Shown: positions 1-8,131, counted from the stretch's first letter. The stretch: 64,000 nucleotides of DNA from Dyadobacter endophyticus (GCF_014641595.1 NZ_BMIA01000004.1:434001-498000), one strand, 5' to 3'. Notes: generated by a model from the letters alone, not told the origin. Made by a program: numbers and translations.

Positions 1-588
1 GATTTTCAGGTTCAGGTTCAGATTGGTATCAATGTGGTCCTGGATCATGTTTTTGAGGTCTTTCGTCCAGGCGGGCACCTTCGTTTTCTTTTCTTCTTTG
101 TTGCTGATGTAGGTTTTATAGATCTGTAAAAGCAAATGTTCGGTTGGGCTCTGCGTGTGCTTTTCTTTCCTCAAATGCATTGCCCAGCTATATAGCGCGT
201 CGTAAATCAGCATTCCCTTTTCCAGCAATTCCTGATCATTTTGGGTATTGTAAGCCAGTCCGGCCGAAATGGCCCAGAGCCCCGAGGACTGCAATGCGAT
301 GGCGTGGTCGTCGGTATCAGCCCCGCGCACGATGGGTGCGAGGATGTGCAGCGCGGGATCTTTCAGCTCGTACTTCCTGATAAAATAGTCGAACGTGCAT
401 TGGTCGTCATAATGTGTGAACTCGACGCCCGGAATGTCGAATGGCGTGGCGTCGAGTTTTTCGGCCTGGTTCAGTACCTCGTTTTCAGGTACATAAATGA
501 TTTCCGCATGGGCGTCGATAAATCGCCGAATAAGCCACGGGCAAGCGAGGCGGTCGATTTTCGGGCGTTCGCGGGTGATCCATTTCAT
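1..588 (-). CDS. ChrB-domain protein with AraC-type HTH beginning (partial)
   Basis: An open frame of 196 codons starts at an ATG at 588 on the minus strand and runs off the left edge. Residues 1 to about 145 look like the chromate-resistance ChrB C-terminal domain (opening MKWITRERPKIDRLACPWL, later VEFTHYDDQCTFDYF and ILAPIVRGADTDDH). A lysine-rich linker follows, then residues about 175-196 (LKNMIQDHIDTNLNL) resemble the first helix of an AraC-family DNA-binding domain. I therefore read it as a ChrB-AraC fusion regulator, cut before the second half of the HTH. The start lies one base past the EamA stop codon, so it is the third gene of an Lrp-EamA-ChrB operon. Role in chromate or other stress sensing is inferred only from the domain name; the AraC part rests on about 20 residues. 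Confidence 0.75.
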   Translation of the reverse strand, partial: MKWITRERPKIDRLACPWLIRRFIDAHAEIIYVPENEVLNQAEKLDATPFDIPGVEFTHYDDQCTFDYFIRKYELKDPALHILAPIVRGADTDDHAIALQSSGLWAISAGLAYNTQNDQELLEKGMLIYDALYSWAMHLRKEKHTQSPTEHLLLQIYKTYISNKEEKKTKVPAWTKDLKNMIQDHIDTNLNLNLKI

Positions 589-589
589 A

Positions 590-1537
590 TTAGTAGGTGG
601 TGGCCACCTGCTTAGGCTTTTTGTATTTGTGCAAATTAATCAAAAGAACACTTCCCAAAATCACGATCAGCCCGGAAATCTGTAATGGCGTGATGGTTTC
701 ATGGGCGAAGAAAATGCCTAACATCACGGCTACGACGGGGTTCACGTAGGCATACGTACTCACCTTGGTAGCGGGCTGCACTTTCAACAGCCACACATAG
801 GCGCTGAAAGCGGCAATCGAGCCGAACATGATCAGGTAAATGGTCGAAAGCCAGGCATTCAGCGGGATGGCGGCGAGGTCGACAGACGCAAATTCGCCCG
901 AAAAAAATGCGCCGGGAACAAACGCGATGCCAGCGGCCAGCATTTGCCACGTCGAGTTGACCGTGGCGGAGTTGGAAACTGAGTTGTATTTGGAATACAA
1001 GGAGCCGCCCGCCCAGGCCATCGAACCGCCCACGACCAATACCATTGCAAAGAGATCGCGGCCGCTGTTCAGCGACGACATGGTAGCCATTATTTTTTCG
1101 TAAAACAGCAGTATTACTCCTGCGAAACCAACCACCAGCCCCAGAATCGTGGATTTGTTGCTTAAATTTTCCGACCATTTGGGCTTATCCAAAAGTACAA
1201 ACCAAATCGGTGATGACGATATCATAATGGCCACCATGGCGCTCGGCAGAAATTGCTCAACCCAGATGACCACCCCATTGCCGACGAACAGGAGCAACAG
1301 GCCCGTAATCAGGGCGGGTTTCATTATTTTCCAGGAAAATACTTTTTCGCCCTGCATAAGGCTCCACGCCAGCATCAGCAAGCCGGCGATAATAAAACGA
1401 AATGCTCCGAGGAAAAACGGCGGAAATCCTTCCAAAGCCCTCTGGATAAAGAAATAAGTGGATCCCCAAACGATGTAAACCGTGGCGAATGCCAGTACCA
1501 CCATTAATGTTGACGGAGCTTTTGCAGATGTTTGCAT
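590..1537 (-). CDS. EamA/RhaT-family drug/metabolite transporter (DMT)
   Basis: A 315-residue inner-membrane protein with about ten hydrophobic helices arranged as two EamA repeats. The first opens VYIVWGSTYFFIQRALEGF, the typical EamA start with a WGS motif; the second covers about residues 160-305 and ends in a basic tail. Family members export amino acids, nucleosides or other small metabolites; the substrate cannot be read from sequence. It sits 7 bp downstream of an Lrp/AsnC regulator gene on the same strand, which fits amino-acid-responsive control of an exporter. The ChrB-AraC gene starts one base past its stop codon. Length is normal for the family and no break is seen. Confidence 0.88.
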   Translation of the reverse strand: MQTSAKAPSTLMVVLAFATVYIVWGSTYFFIQRALEGFPPFFLGAFRFIIAGLLMLAWSLMQGEKVFSWKIMKPALITGLLLLFVGNGVVIWVEQFLPSAMVAIMISSSPIWFVLLDKPKWSENLSNKSTILGLVVGFAGVILLFYEKIMATMSSLNSGRDLFAMVLVVGGSMAWAGGSLYSKYNSVSNSATVNSTWQMLAAGIAFVPGAFFSGEFASVDLAAIPLNAWLSTIYLIMFGSIAAFSAYVWLLKVQPATKVSTYAYVNPVVAVMLGIFFAHETITPLQISGLIVILGSVLLINLHKYKKPKQVATTY

Positions 1538-1544
1538 GATGATT

Positions 1545-2021
1545 TCATTTAACGGGTATGACTAATTGTTGCTCTTCCTTGACCGTTTCAAGCACGATCG
1601 TAGTGCGTGTGGACGTGATATTCTGTATTTTGCTGAACTTGTTGCGCATCAGATCCATGAGCGAGGCGGAATCGGCCGTGCGGACCTTCACCATGTAGCA
1701 ATCTTCCCCTGCGATATGGTGTACTTCCTGCACTTCCGGTATTTTGGCAAGCTCCTTGGCCGTATTGTTGCTGCCCATTCCCTCCGACGATTTCATGGCA
1801 ATGAAAGCCAGCAGCGTTTGACCCAGCGCCACCGGATTGATGCGTGTCGTGTATTTGACGATGACCTGTTTTTGTTCCAGCTTCTTGACCCTTTCCAGCA
1901 CTGCCGAGGGAGCCATTTCCAGCTCACGTGCGAGGTCGGCATTGGTCATGCGTGCATTCTCTTGCATGAGGCGGAGAATGCTCAGGTCGGTCTTGTCAAG
2001 GACAATGTCTGTTCCGTTCAT
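1545..2021 (-). CDS. Lrp/AsnC-family transcriptional regulator
   Basis: 158 residues with the standard family layout: an N-terminal winged HTH (residues about 8-68, LSILRLMQENARMTNADLAREL and the recognition region APSAVLERVKKLEQ) and a C-terminal RAM ligand-binding and oligomerisation domain (about 75-150, with VHHIAGEDCYMVKVRT). Family members bind amino acids and control transport or metabolism genes, often including their own promoter. It is first in a minus-strand operon with the DMT exporter and the ChrB-AraC gene, and divergent from a mannanase gene. Two inverted repeats in the divergent gap (2042-2073 and 2125-2145) are candidate binding sites, so autoregulation is likely (inference). 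Confidence 0.9.
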   Translation of the reverse strand: MNGTDIVLDKTDLSILRLMQENARMTNADLARELEMAPSAVLERVKKLEQKQVIVKYTTRINPVALGQTLLAFIAMKSSEGMGSNNTAKELAKIPEVQEVHHIAGEDCYMVKVRTADSASLMDLMRNKFSKIQNITSTRTTIVLETVKEEQQLVIPVK

Positions 2022-2041
2022 GATTCAGTGAGGTTAGAATT

Positions 2042-2073
2042 ATATTCAAGAATATGAGGTATATTTTGAATAT
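2042..2073. promoter_or_regulatory. Inverted repeat upstream of the Lrp gene, candidate operator
   Basis: The left arm ATATTCAA(g)AATAT (2042-2055) and the right arm ATATTTTGAATAT (2061-2073) are complementary over 13 bases except for one extra g in the left arm, with a five-base spacer. The site is about 20 bp upstream of the Lrp/AsnC start. Lrp-family dimers bind AT-rich palindromes of this kind, so autoregulation is a reasonable inference. Confidence 0.5.
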
Positions 2074-2124
2074 TGTTCACAAGTTACAATTCAAACATTA
2101 TTAAAGTTCGTCTTAATGTTAAAA

Positions 2125-2145
2125 ATTTCGAATTTTATTCGAAAT
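2125..2145. promoter_or_regulatory. Perfect 9-3-9 inverted repeat in the Lrp/mannanase gap
   Basis: ATTTCGAAT (2125-2133) and ATTCGAAAT (2137-2145) are perfect reverse complements separated by TTT. It differs in sequence from the repeat at 2042-2073, so it may be a second operator for another regulator or the operator for the mannanase gene that starts at 2227. No T-tract follows, which argues against a terminator. Confidence 0.45.
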
Positions 2146-2226
2146 AATCGAAAAATAAATGGTGATCGTGCGGAATACGATTATTGTTGATCTTTGCATT
2201 ATCTCAAATCCTGAACAAATACACCG

Positions 2227-3336
2227 ATGAAAAGACTTGTAATGAGCCTGTTAAGTGTACTGTTTTGTACCGTCGGGACTATCGCGCAAATCGATCCGAA
2301 AGCAACGCCGGAGACTGCCGCGCTCTACCGCAACCTGAAAAACCTTTCCGAGCAATACATTCTGTTCGGTCATCAGCATGCGACGGAGTACGGGCATGGC
2401 TGGTCGGGCGATCACGAGCGGTCGGATGTGAAAACGGTGACCGGCTCGCACCCCGCGGTCATAGGCATTGATTTCATGGGATTATCGGGACAGCCGGAGG
2501 CGGAAATTGCGAAAACGGCAGCCTTGCTGCGGAAAAATGTGGTGGATACTTACAACCGGGGAGGCATTACCACCGTGGCCTGGCATTTCTCCAATCCGGC
2601 TTCGGAAGGTGGTTTTTACTGGAAAGACGGGGTTTCAAAGCCTGCGATGGCACTCATCAAACCAGGCGGTTCGCATCACGAACAATATAAACTGATACTC
2701 AAAACGATAGCCGATTTTGCGCATTCGGTGAAAGGGAAGGACGGTACGCTGGCGCCGATGATCTTTCGGCCATTCCACGAGTTCGATGGCGACTGGTTCT
2801 GGTGGGGGAAAGGGCATACTTCGCGTGAGGATTTTATCGCGGTGTGGCGCTTCACCGTTTCCTATCTCCGCGATCAGCTCGGCGTGCATAACTTTATTTA
2901 CGCCTTCTCACCAGACAATAAATTCAGTTCGGAATATGAATTCCTCGAACGCTACCCCGGCAACGAATGGGTGGATATGGTAGGGATGGACAATTACGGC
3001 GACTTCGGCCGCGATGGCAAATACAACCTCGAAGCCGGTTTGAAAAAGCTGGAAATTGTTTCAGAATACGCACAAAAGGCCGGAAAGCTGGCGGCATTCA
3101 CCGAAACCGGCCTCGAAAGCATTCCTAATCCGACGTGGTGGACAGAGACTTTGCTCAAAACGTTAAAAGCCCGGAAATTGCAACTGGCCTACGTGCTTGT
3201 ATGGCGCAATGATACTAAAAGTCCGACGCATTACTACGCCCCCTTCCGCGGGCAAGTCAGCGAAGCCGATTTCGTGAAATTTTACCATGATCCTTATACT
3301 TTGTTTGAGAAGGATTTAAAGGAGGTGTATAAATAA
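2227..3336 (+). CDS. Glycoside hydrolase family 26, probable beta-mannanase
   Basis: A 369-residue secreted enzyme with a Sec signal peptide (residues 1 to about 20, cleaved near GTIAQ; no lipobox). The mature part is a GH26 (beta/alpha)8 barrel. It shows the family signature FGHQHATEYGHGW near the start, the acid/base Glu185 in RPFHEFDGDWFWWG, and the nucleophile Glu293 in AAFTETGLE. GH26 enzymes cleave beta-1,4-mannosyl bonds in mannan and glucomannan in the periplasm or outside the cell. The gene stands alone: no SusC/SusD pair or other polysaccharide-utilisation genes are near it. Divergent to the Lrp operon. Activity on mannan rather than another beta-glycan is inferred from the family. 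Confidence 0.9.
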   Translation: MKRLVMSLLSVLFCTVGTIAQIDPKATPETAALYRNLKNLSEQYILFGHQHATEYGHGWSGDHERSDVKTVTGSHPAVIGIDFMGLSGQPEAEIAKTAALLRKNVVDTYNRGGITTVAWHFSNPASEGGFYWKDGVSKPAMALIKPGGSHHEQYKLILKTIADFAHSVKGKDGTLAPMIFRPFHEFDGDWFWWGKGHTSREDFIAVWRFTVSYLRDQLGVHNFIYAFSPDNKFSSEYEFLERYPGNEWVDMVGMDNYGDFGRDGKYNLEAGLKKLEIVSEYAQKAGKLAAFTETGLESIPNPTWWTETLLKTLKARKLQLAYVLVWRNDTKSPTHYYAPFRGQVSEADFVKFYHDPYTLFEKDLKEVYK

Positions 3337-3445
3337 ATGCGTTGTTCGATAAATAAGCGGGTGCCGGCTGAGAGCTGATCTGTTATCTTGCGGTCACAGT
3401 GTAGCTTTGGAATTTAGATTTATATAAAATTGCTGAAAAAGATTT

Positions 3446-3898
3446 ATGACTTTCATCCACAAATTTACCCGCCGCAAAAACCTTTTACCATTGACCGGTG
3501 CGCTTATGATGTTCGTTGCGTCCTGCGCTCCGAAGTACAACCCCACGCCAGCGCCGGACAGGTTACTTCCGGAAATACAGACTGGTGCTGCCACTTTTAG
3601 CGCGTCAGGCGGGGTGGTAGAAAATTTCTACCTCAATTTCAAAAGCCTGGGAAATGTGCCGATCGAGGAGTATGGCATTGTGTATGCATTTTTGCCCGAT
3701 ACTACCGCAGTGAACCTTGTTATCGGCAGTTCATATCCTACGGCAAAGTTCAAGAATGCCCCAAGGATAGGAGCCAATACAGAAACTTTCAACATCAGTC
3801 TTCCCACCGGTATGCATGCATTATCCTATCGCGCCTACGCGAAAGTGGTCGGCGGCGAGGTGCGCTACGCACCTAACCGGATTAATAAAACTTACTAA
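3446..3898 (+). CDS. Small lipoprotein, paralog of the next gene
   Basis: A 150-residue protein with a basic N-terminus, one hydrophobic segment and a lipobox FVASC placing the lipidated Cys at residue 27. The mature part shares GGVVENFYLNFKSLG and PIEEYGIVYAF with the following gene (GGVIESFGIVIDDLG, PIEEYGIVYVI), and both end with a SYRAYAK or SCRAYAK segment followed by a short tail. The phrase EYGIVY is common in Bacteroidota extracellular Ig/fibronectin-like domains, so a small beta-sandwich on the cell surface or in the periplasm is likely. Function unknown. Confidence 0.7.
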   Translation: MTFIHKFTRRKNLLPLTGALMMFVASCAPKYNPTPAPDRLLPEIQTGAATFSASGGVVENFYLNFKSLGNVPIEEYGIVYAFLPDTTAVNLVIGSSYPTAKFKNAPRIGANTETFNISLPTGMHALSYRAYAKVVGGEVRYAPNRINKTY

Positions 3899-4010
3899 TC
3901 TTGGGTAACCCCACTCCGGGAGCCGTTGGATCATTCCGCGATTGCCGCTTGGTGGATTCTTTGAAATGGGTTTGTTCGCCTTCTTATAATTGCCGAAAAC
4001 AAAGGCAATT

Positions 4011-4445
4011 ATGAAAACAACAAGCAACACATTCAAAAAGAACCTGCTCACCACCCTTGGGGCTGTCCTGCTGCTTGTCGGCATAACCTCATGCGAAGCC
4101 GACAAGGCTGACCCGAAACCGCTCGCGTTCGAAACAGGGCCGGTGGTGTTTTTGCCATTGGGTGGTGTGATAGAAAGTTTTGGAATAGTTATCGATGACT
4201 TGGGTAGCAAACCCATTGAAGAGTATGGCATTGTCTACGTCATTGACAGTATCGAAATCACCAAAGATCCGCTTATTACGGATAAAAAGGTCGTGTTTAC
4301 TGAACCCGCAAAAGTTGGCGGAGTAAGGCAAGAAGTAAAGATTGGCTATCCTGTTGGTACAACTTGCATTTCCTGCCGAGCCTATGCAAAATTCAAAGAC
4401 GGTACCGTCCAGTACGCGGAAAAAGGCCAAAAGATGATTTTCTAA
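4011..4445 (+). CDS. Small lipoprotein, paralog of the preceding gene
   Basis: 144 residues from the ATG at 4011; a TTG at 3990 would add seven residues but the ATG gives the normal signal peptide. The N-terminus MKTTSNTFKKNLLTTLG leads to a lipobox GITSC with Cys28. The rest matches the upstream lipoprotein in length and in the GGVIESF, PIEEYGIVY and RAYAKFKDG segments, so the two arose by tandem duplication and have diverged. It carries an extra TTCISCRAY with two cysteines. No function can be assigned. It converges on the zinc-ribbon gene with a 6 bp gap. Confidence 0.7.
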   Translation: MKTTSNTFKKNLLTTLGAVLLLVGITSCEADKADPKPLAFETGPVVFLPLGGVIESFGIVIDDLGSKPIEEYGIVYVIDSIEITKDPLITDKKVVFTEPAKVGGVRQEVKIGYPVGTTCISCRAYAKFKDGTVQYAEKGQKMIF

Positions 4446-4451
4446 GCCCTT

Positions 4452-4928
4452 TCAATCCTGCACCACGCGTCCCTGAAACTTCCTGCTGACCAAATGGTAA
4501 TTGAACAACTCCACCAGATCAATCAGCACCGTGTTCGGATCATTGGCGTTCAGGTAAGTACGTACCTTCCGGACAAAATCGTAGAGCGGCTCGTAGTATT
4601 TGTGCCCGGTTTCCTCCTGAAAATCCTGGATCGTGAATGCATTGCCCTTTTTCAGGATCATATATACCGCAATAAAAAAGTAGGAGATCGGAAGTTTGCT
4701 GCCTTCGAGTACGGTGCCGCTTTGCAAAGTAGTGCGGAATCGGCATTGCTTGCATTGGAACTGCTGCTTCGGGGCGAGCCAGTAATGATGTGTGCCGCCG
4801 CATTTTTTGCAAATGATCCCACGCCTTAACCTGAAATCCTTGAATGCCTCCGTTGCGATGGTTTCGTTTTTGTAAATATCGATCAGATTGCCCGCTTGCA
4901 TATTGAAATGATAGATTGAGATGTCCAA
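4452..4928 (-). CDS. Orphan IS1595-type transposase zinc-ribbon protein
   Basis: 158 residues (a start at Met10 is also possible). The centre holds a zinc ribbon: Cys40-x2-Cys43 and Cys59-x2-Cys62, with the spacing and surrounding residues (CKKCGGTHHYWLAP, QFQCKQCRFRTTLQSGTVLEG) typical of the N-terminal domain of IS1595-family transposases. A helical part follows (ISYFFIAVYMILKKGNAFTIQDFQEETG) as in those enzymes, but the protein then ends without the DDE/DDN integrase domain. I see no terminal inverted repeats flanking it. It is either a decayed transposase or a domesticated DNA-binding protein. It is convergent with the lipoprotein gene. Confidence 0.65.
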   Translation of the reverse strand: MDISIYHFNMQAGNLIDIYKNETIATEAFKDFRLRRGIICKKCGGTHHYWLAPKQQFQCKQCRFRTTLQSGTVLEGSKLPISYFFIAVYMILKKGNAFTIQDFQEETGHKYYEPLYDFVRKVRTYLNANDPNTVLIDLVELFNYHLVSRKFQGRVVQD

Positions 4929-5301
4929 AGCTAAGAAAAAAGATAATATAATATATAGTCTATCGAATTTATATAGAATATTTTTAGTGGTACGCTACCA
5001 AATCGATCAATCCACGAATTCTATTAAAACGATAGGGAAATATGCCAAATTTTAATCGGCATAGGTGCTTTATCGACGAATTTTATTTCTGGTATTTGAT
5101 AAATGAAAACACTATATTGGTACAATCTACGGGTACCGGCCGGTTTGAGAAATGGGCTTGCAAAGGGCTGGTGGCAGGTTCTGTGGTTCTTTAAATGCCT
5201 GATTTATAGTTCACGTATGTTTGTGATCGTTAATCCGGCCGCTGCCCGGCAATGCCTGGCAGTGCAATGCAGCTCGTTTCTCATTAATAATCAAATACAG
5301 A
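4929..5301 (+). promoter_or_regulatory. 373 bp intergenic region with probable encapsulin promoter
   Basis: The left part (4940-5100) is very AT-rich and forms no protein I trust. A perfect -7 element TATGTTTG lies at 5216-5223. The -33 position has only a weak TTTA near 5190-5193 (spacer about 22). This would start the encapsulin operon transcript near 5230, leaving a leader of about 70 bases before the ATG at 5302. No riboswitch fold or terminator was recognised. Confidence 0.45.
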
Positions 5302-6222
5302 ATGGCCAAGTTAAACCAAAATCAAACTGCCCTGGGTGACGTGGCGGCACGGCAGTTGGCGATCGCAACCCGTACGGTCCCTCAGTTCGAGGCGATTACT
5401 CCGCGCTGGCTCACACATTTGCTGAACTGGATCCCGGTAGAATCCGGCGTGTATCGTCTGAACAAGGTAAAAGAAGGAAGCACCGCAGAAGTAGATTGTT
5501 CCCGCCGCGATGAACGCGAACTGCCGCATACCTTTATAGACTACGTCGAAAACCCACGCGAGTACAACCTGACGGCCGTCAATACTGTGCTCGATGTGCA
5601 CACCCGCGTATCGGATTTGTACAGCAAGCCTTACAACCAGATCAGCGAGCAGCTGCGCCTGACCATCGAGAGTATTAAGGAACGCCAGGAAAGCGAGCTG
5701 ATCAATAACGGCGAATATGGCCTGCTTTCAAGCATTGCCGATAAACAGAAGATTTCAACCCGCCTCGGTCCGCCGACGCCGGACGACCTCGACGAGCTTC
5801 TGACCAAAGTATGGAAAGAGCCGGGGTTCTTCCTGTTGCACCCGAAAGCCATCGCCGCATTCGGGCGCGAATGTACGCGCAAAGGCGTTCCACCTCCGAC
5901 GATCTCGCTCTTCGGTTCTCAATTCATTACATGGCGGGGCATTCCACTGATTCCCTCCGATAAAGTGCCCATTGAAGACGGCAAAACCAAAATTCTCTTG
6001 CTCCGGACAGGCGAAAGCCGCCAGGGGGTTGTAGGGTTGTACCAGCCGGGCCTGCCGGGTGAGCAGTCTCCGGGGCTTTCTGTCCGCTTTATGGGCATCA
6101 ACGACAAGGCGATCGCCTCGTACCTGGTGTCGCTTTACTGCTCATTGGCCGTGTTGGTGGATGACGCGATTGCGGTGTTGGAGAATGTAGAAATCGGTAA
6201 CTACCATGAGTACAAATATTGA
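5302..6222 (+). CDS. srpI: Family 2A encapsulin shell protein (SrpI-like)
   Basis: 306 residues, the usual size of Family 2A encapsulin shells, which lack the cyclic-nucleotide-binding insertion of Family 2B. The fold is HK97-type; recognisable stretches are LNQNQTALGDVAARQLAIAT at the N-terminus, TFIDYVENPREYNLTAVNTV, VSDLYSKPYNQISEQLRLTIESI, and the C-terminal GLSVRFMGINDKAIASYLVSLYCS. Such shells self-assemble into small icosahedral compartments. Family 2A shells enclose a cysteine desulfurase and have been shown to store elemental sulfur. The next gene is exactly that cargo, with a 17 bp overlap, so the two are translationally coupled. The identification rests on family resemblance from memory plus this very specific context. 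Confidence 0.9.
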   Translation: MAKLNQNQTALGDVAARQLAIATRTVPQFEAITPRWLTHLLNWIPVESGVYRLNKVKEGSTAEVDCSRRDERELPHTFIDYVENPREYNLTAVNTVLDVHTRVSDLYSKPYNQISEQLRLTIESIKERQESELINNGEYGLLSSIADKQKISTRLGPPTPDDLDELLTKVWKEPGFFLLHPKAIAAFGRECTRKGVPPPTISLFGSQFITWRGIPLIPSDKVPIEDGKTKILLLRTGESRQGVVGLYQPGLPGEQSPGLSVRFMGINDKAIASYLVSLYCSLAVLVDDAIAVLENVEIGNYHEYKY

Positions 6223-8116
6223 CGGATTGCCGGATGGCATTCCAAACGGTTTCCCAGACGGTTCTTCGGGCCGTTTGCCTGATGCCGGCGCTTTGGAGCG
6301 GCTCGCCAACGAGCTTTTCAAGGCATTGCCGGGCGAAATGCCGTCTCCCGTATTCTCCCCGAACCTCGAAGACCACCCGAGGGCACAAAAGATGCTTGGT
6401 ATCATCCACCAGGAGCTCGCTCCCGGATTTGACCGCGGGTTCTTCCCCGGGACAGAACCCGGGTATTCGCGCTCGCATCAGGATTTCGATCTGAACGAGC
6501 CGCAAACGAGTTTGCCCGACCCGCATTTTACCGACGGCCACGTGCCGCCGTCGGCTGCCGGAGTAGGCATATCGCCAGGAAATACACAAGCCCCAGGGCA
6601 AACCAATCCAACGTTGCCCTATCAGTTCGATACACAACACGACCTGTCGGATGTATTCACCAGGCTACCCAATTTCGGAAGCCCTGCGCAACCGCCTTTT
6701 TCCGGGGCTTCGCCGTCGCTGCCGTCATTTTATTTTCTCAATGAAAATTTAACTGAAAAGCCGCATATCCCGGGCGTTTCGAATTTTATACCGCACAGCT
6801 TTTCACCTTTTTCGCTCGATAATATCCACGTAGGTAAGGATCGCGACCAGCTTGGCCAGGTTCTGCAAAGCCCGGCTGGCAGGATACCATTCGATGTAAA
6901 CCGTGTCCGCAACGATTTTCCCGTATTGAAGGAACGCGTGAATGGCAAGCCGCTTATCTGGTTCGATAATGCGGCCACAACCCAGAAGCCGAGGCAGGTG
7001 ATCGACCGGATCAGCTATTTCTACGAACACGAAAATTCCAACATCCATCGCGCCGCGCACGAACTTGCTGCCCGCGCTACGGATGCCTACGAAGGCGCAC
7101 GTGAGAAGGTGCGGGGGTTTTTGAACGCAGGATCGGTAAACGAAATCATTTTTGTGCGCGGGACAACGGAAGCGATCAACCTCGTTGCCAAGACCTGGGG
7201 CGACCAGAATCTGAACGCAGGCGATGAAATCATCGTAAGCCACCTCGAACACCATGCTAATATCGTCCCCTGGAAGCAATTAGCAGACAAAAAAGGACTG
7301 GTACTGCGGGTGATCCCCGTAGACGACGATGGCCAGATCCTGCTCGATGCCTATGCAGGATTATTGAACCCGAAAACCAAACTCGTTTCCTTTACGCAGG
7401 TTTCGAATGCATTGGGTACCGTAACGCCCGCGAAGCAAATCATTGAAATGGCGCATGCCGCCGGGGCCAAGGTGCTGCTCGACGGCGCACAATCCGTTTC
7501 GCATTTGCGCACCGATGTTACGGCGCTCAATTGCGACTGGTTTGTATTCTCCGGCCACAAGGTGTTTGGCCCGACGGGTATTGGTGCATTATATGGTAAA
7601 GAGGATATTCTGAATGCAACGCAGCCCTGGCAGGGCGGAGGCAATATGATCGTCGATGTGACATTCGAGCATATTCAATACCATAATGCGCCCTCTCGGT
7701 TCGAAGCGGGTACCGGAAATATTGCAGATGCGGTCGGTTTGGGTGCGGCATTGGATTATGTGAACCAGCTGGGTATCGAAAACATTCATATGTACGAGCA
7801 TTTCCTGCTGGAATACGCAACCGGCCTCATGAAGAATGTTCCGGGACTGAGGCTGATTGGTACTGCCAAGGAAAAAGCGTCTGTATTATCATTTGTTCTA
7901 GATGGTTATAAAACCGAAGAAGTAGGTGCCGCGCTCAATAAAGAAGGAATCGCCGTACGCTCGGGCCACCACTGCGCACAACCCATCCTGAGAAGGTTCG
8001 GTCTCGAAACGACCGTGCGGCCTTCCCTCGCATTTTATAATACCTGTGAGGAGGTGGACGTGCTGGTAGCTACGCTGCACCGGCTCGCGGTAAGCGGCAG
8101 GGGCCGCAGAGCATAG
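6206..8116 (+). CDS. Encapsulin cargo cysteine desulfurase with long disordered N-terminus
   Basis: 636 residues in two parts. Residues 1 to about 225 are rich in Pro, Gly, Ser and Asp with no clear fold. This is the length of the cargo-loading domain of SrpI-associated desulfurases; short amphipathic segments (ALERLANELFKALPG, DVFTRLPNFGSP, SLPSFYFLNENL) are candidate shell-docking motifs. Residues about 227-636 are a SufS-type (group II) PLP-dependent cysteine desulfurase: His349-His350 in LEHHAN, Asp426 in LLDGAQS, the PLP Lys452 in SGHKVFGPTG and the catalytic Cys590 in RSGHHCAQPILRRFG. It removes sulfur from cysteine as a persulfide, giving alanine. Inside the shell the sulfur can accumulate as S0. 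The start codon overlaps the shell gene; the serine acetyltransferase follows 15 bp later. Confidence 0.93.
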   Translation: MSTNIDGLPDGIPNGFPDGSSGRLPDAGALERLANELFKALPGEMPSPVFSPNLEDHPRAQKMLGIIHQELAPGFDRGFFPGTEPGYSRSHQDFDLNEPQTSLPDPHFTDGHVPPSAAGVGISPGNTQAPGQTNPTLPYQFDTQHDLSDVFTRLPNFGSPAQPPFSGASPSLPSFYFLNENLTEKPHIPGVSNFIPHSFSPFSLDNIHVGKDRDQLGQVLQSPAGRIPFDVNRVRNDFPVLKERVNGKPLIWFDNAATTQKPRQVIDRISYFYEHENSNIHRAAHELAARATDAYEGAREKVRGFLNAGSVNEIIFVRGTTEAINLVAKTWGDQNLNAGDEIIVSHLEHHANIVPWKQLADKKGLVLRVIPVDDDGQILLDAYAGLLNPKTKLVSFTQVSNALGTVTPAKQIIEMAHAAGAKVLLDGAQSVSHLRTDVTALNCDWFVFSGHKVFGPTGIGALYGKEDILNATQPWQGGGNMIVDVTFEHIQYHNAPSRFEAGTGNIADAVGLGAALDYVNQLGIENIHMYEHFLLEYATGLMKNVPGLRLIGTAKEKASVLSFVLDGYKTEEVGAALNKEGIAVRSGHHCAQPILRRFGLETTVRPSLAFYNTCEEVDVLVATLHRLAVSGRGRRA

Positions 8117-8131
8117 TTTTCGCAATAACGC

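Noticed and set aside
4452..4928. Complete insertion sequence around the zinc-ribbon protein
   Set aside because: No terminal inverted repeats or target-site duplication seen and no catalytic domain.
5103..5339. 78-codon plus-strand frame before the encapsulin gene
   Set aside because: It overlaps the shell start in another frame, spans the predicted promoter and has no recognisable features.
6098..6640. 180-codon minus-strand frame opposite the cargo N-terminus
   Set aside because: Falls on the low-complexity part of the desulfurase gene and has no start context or domain.
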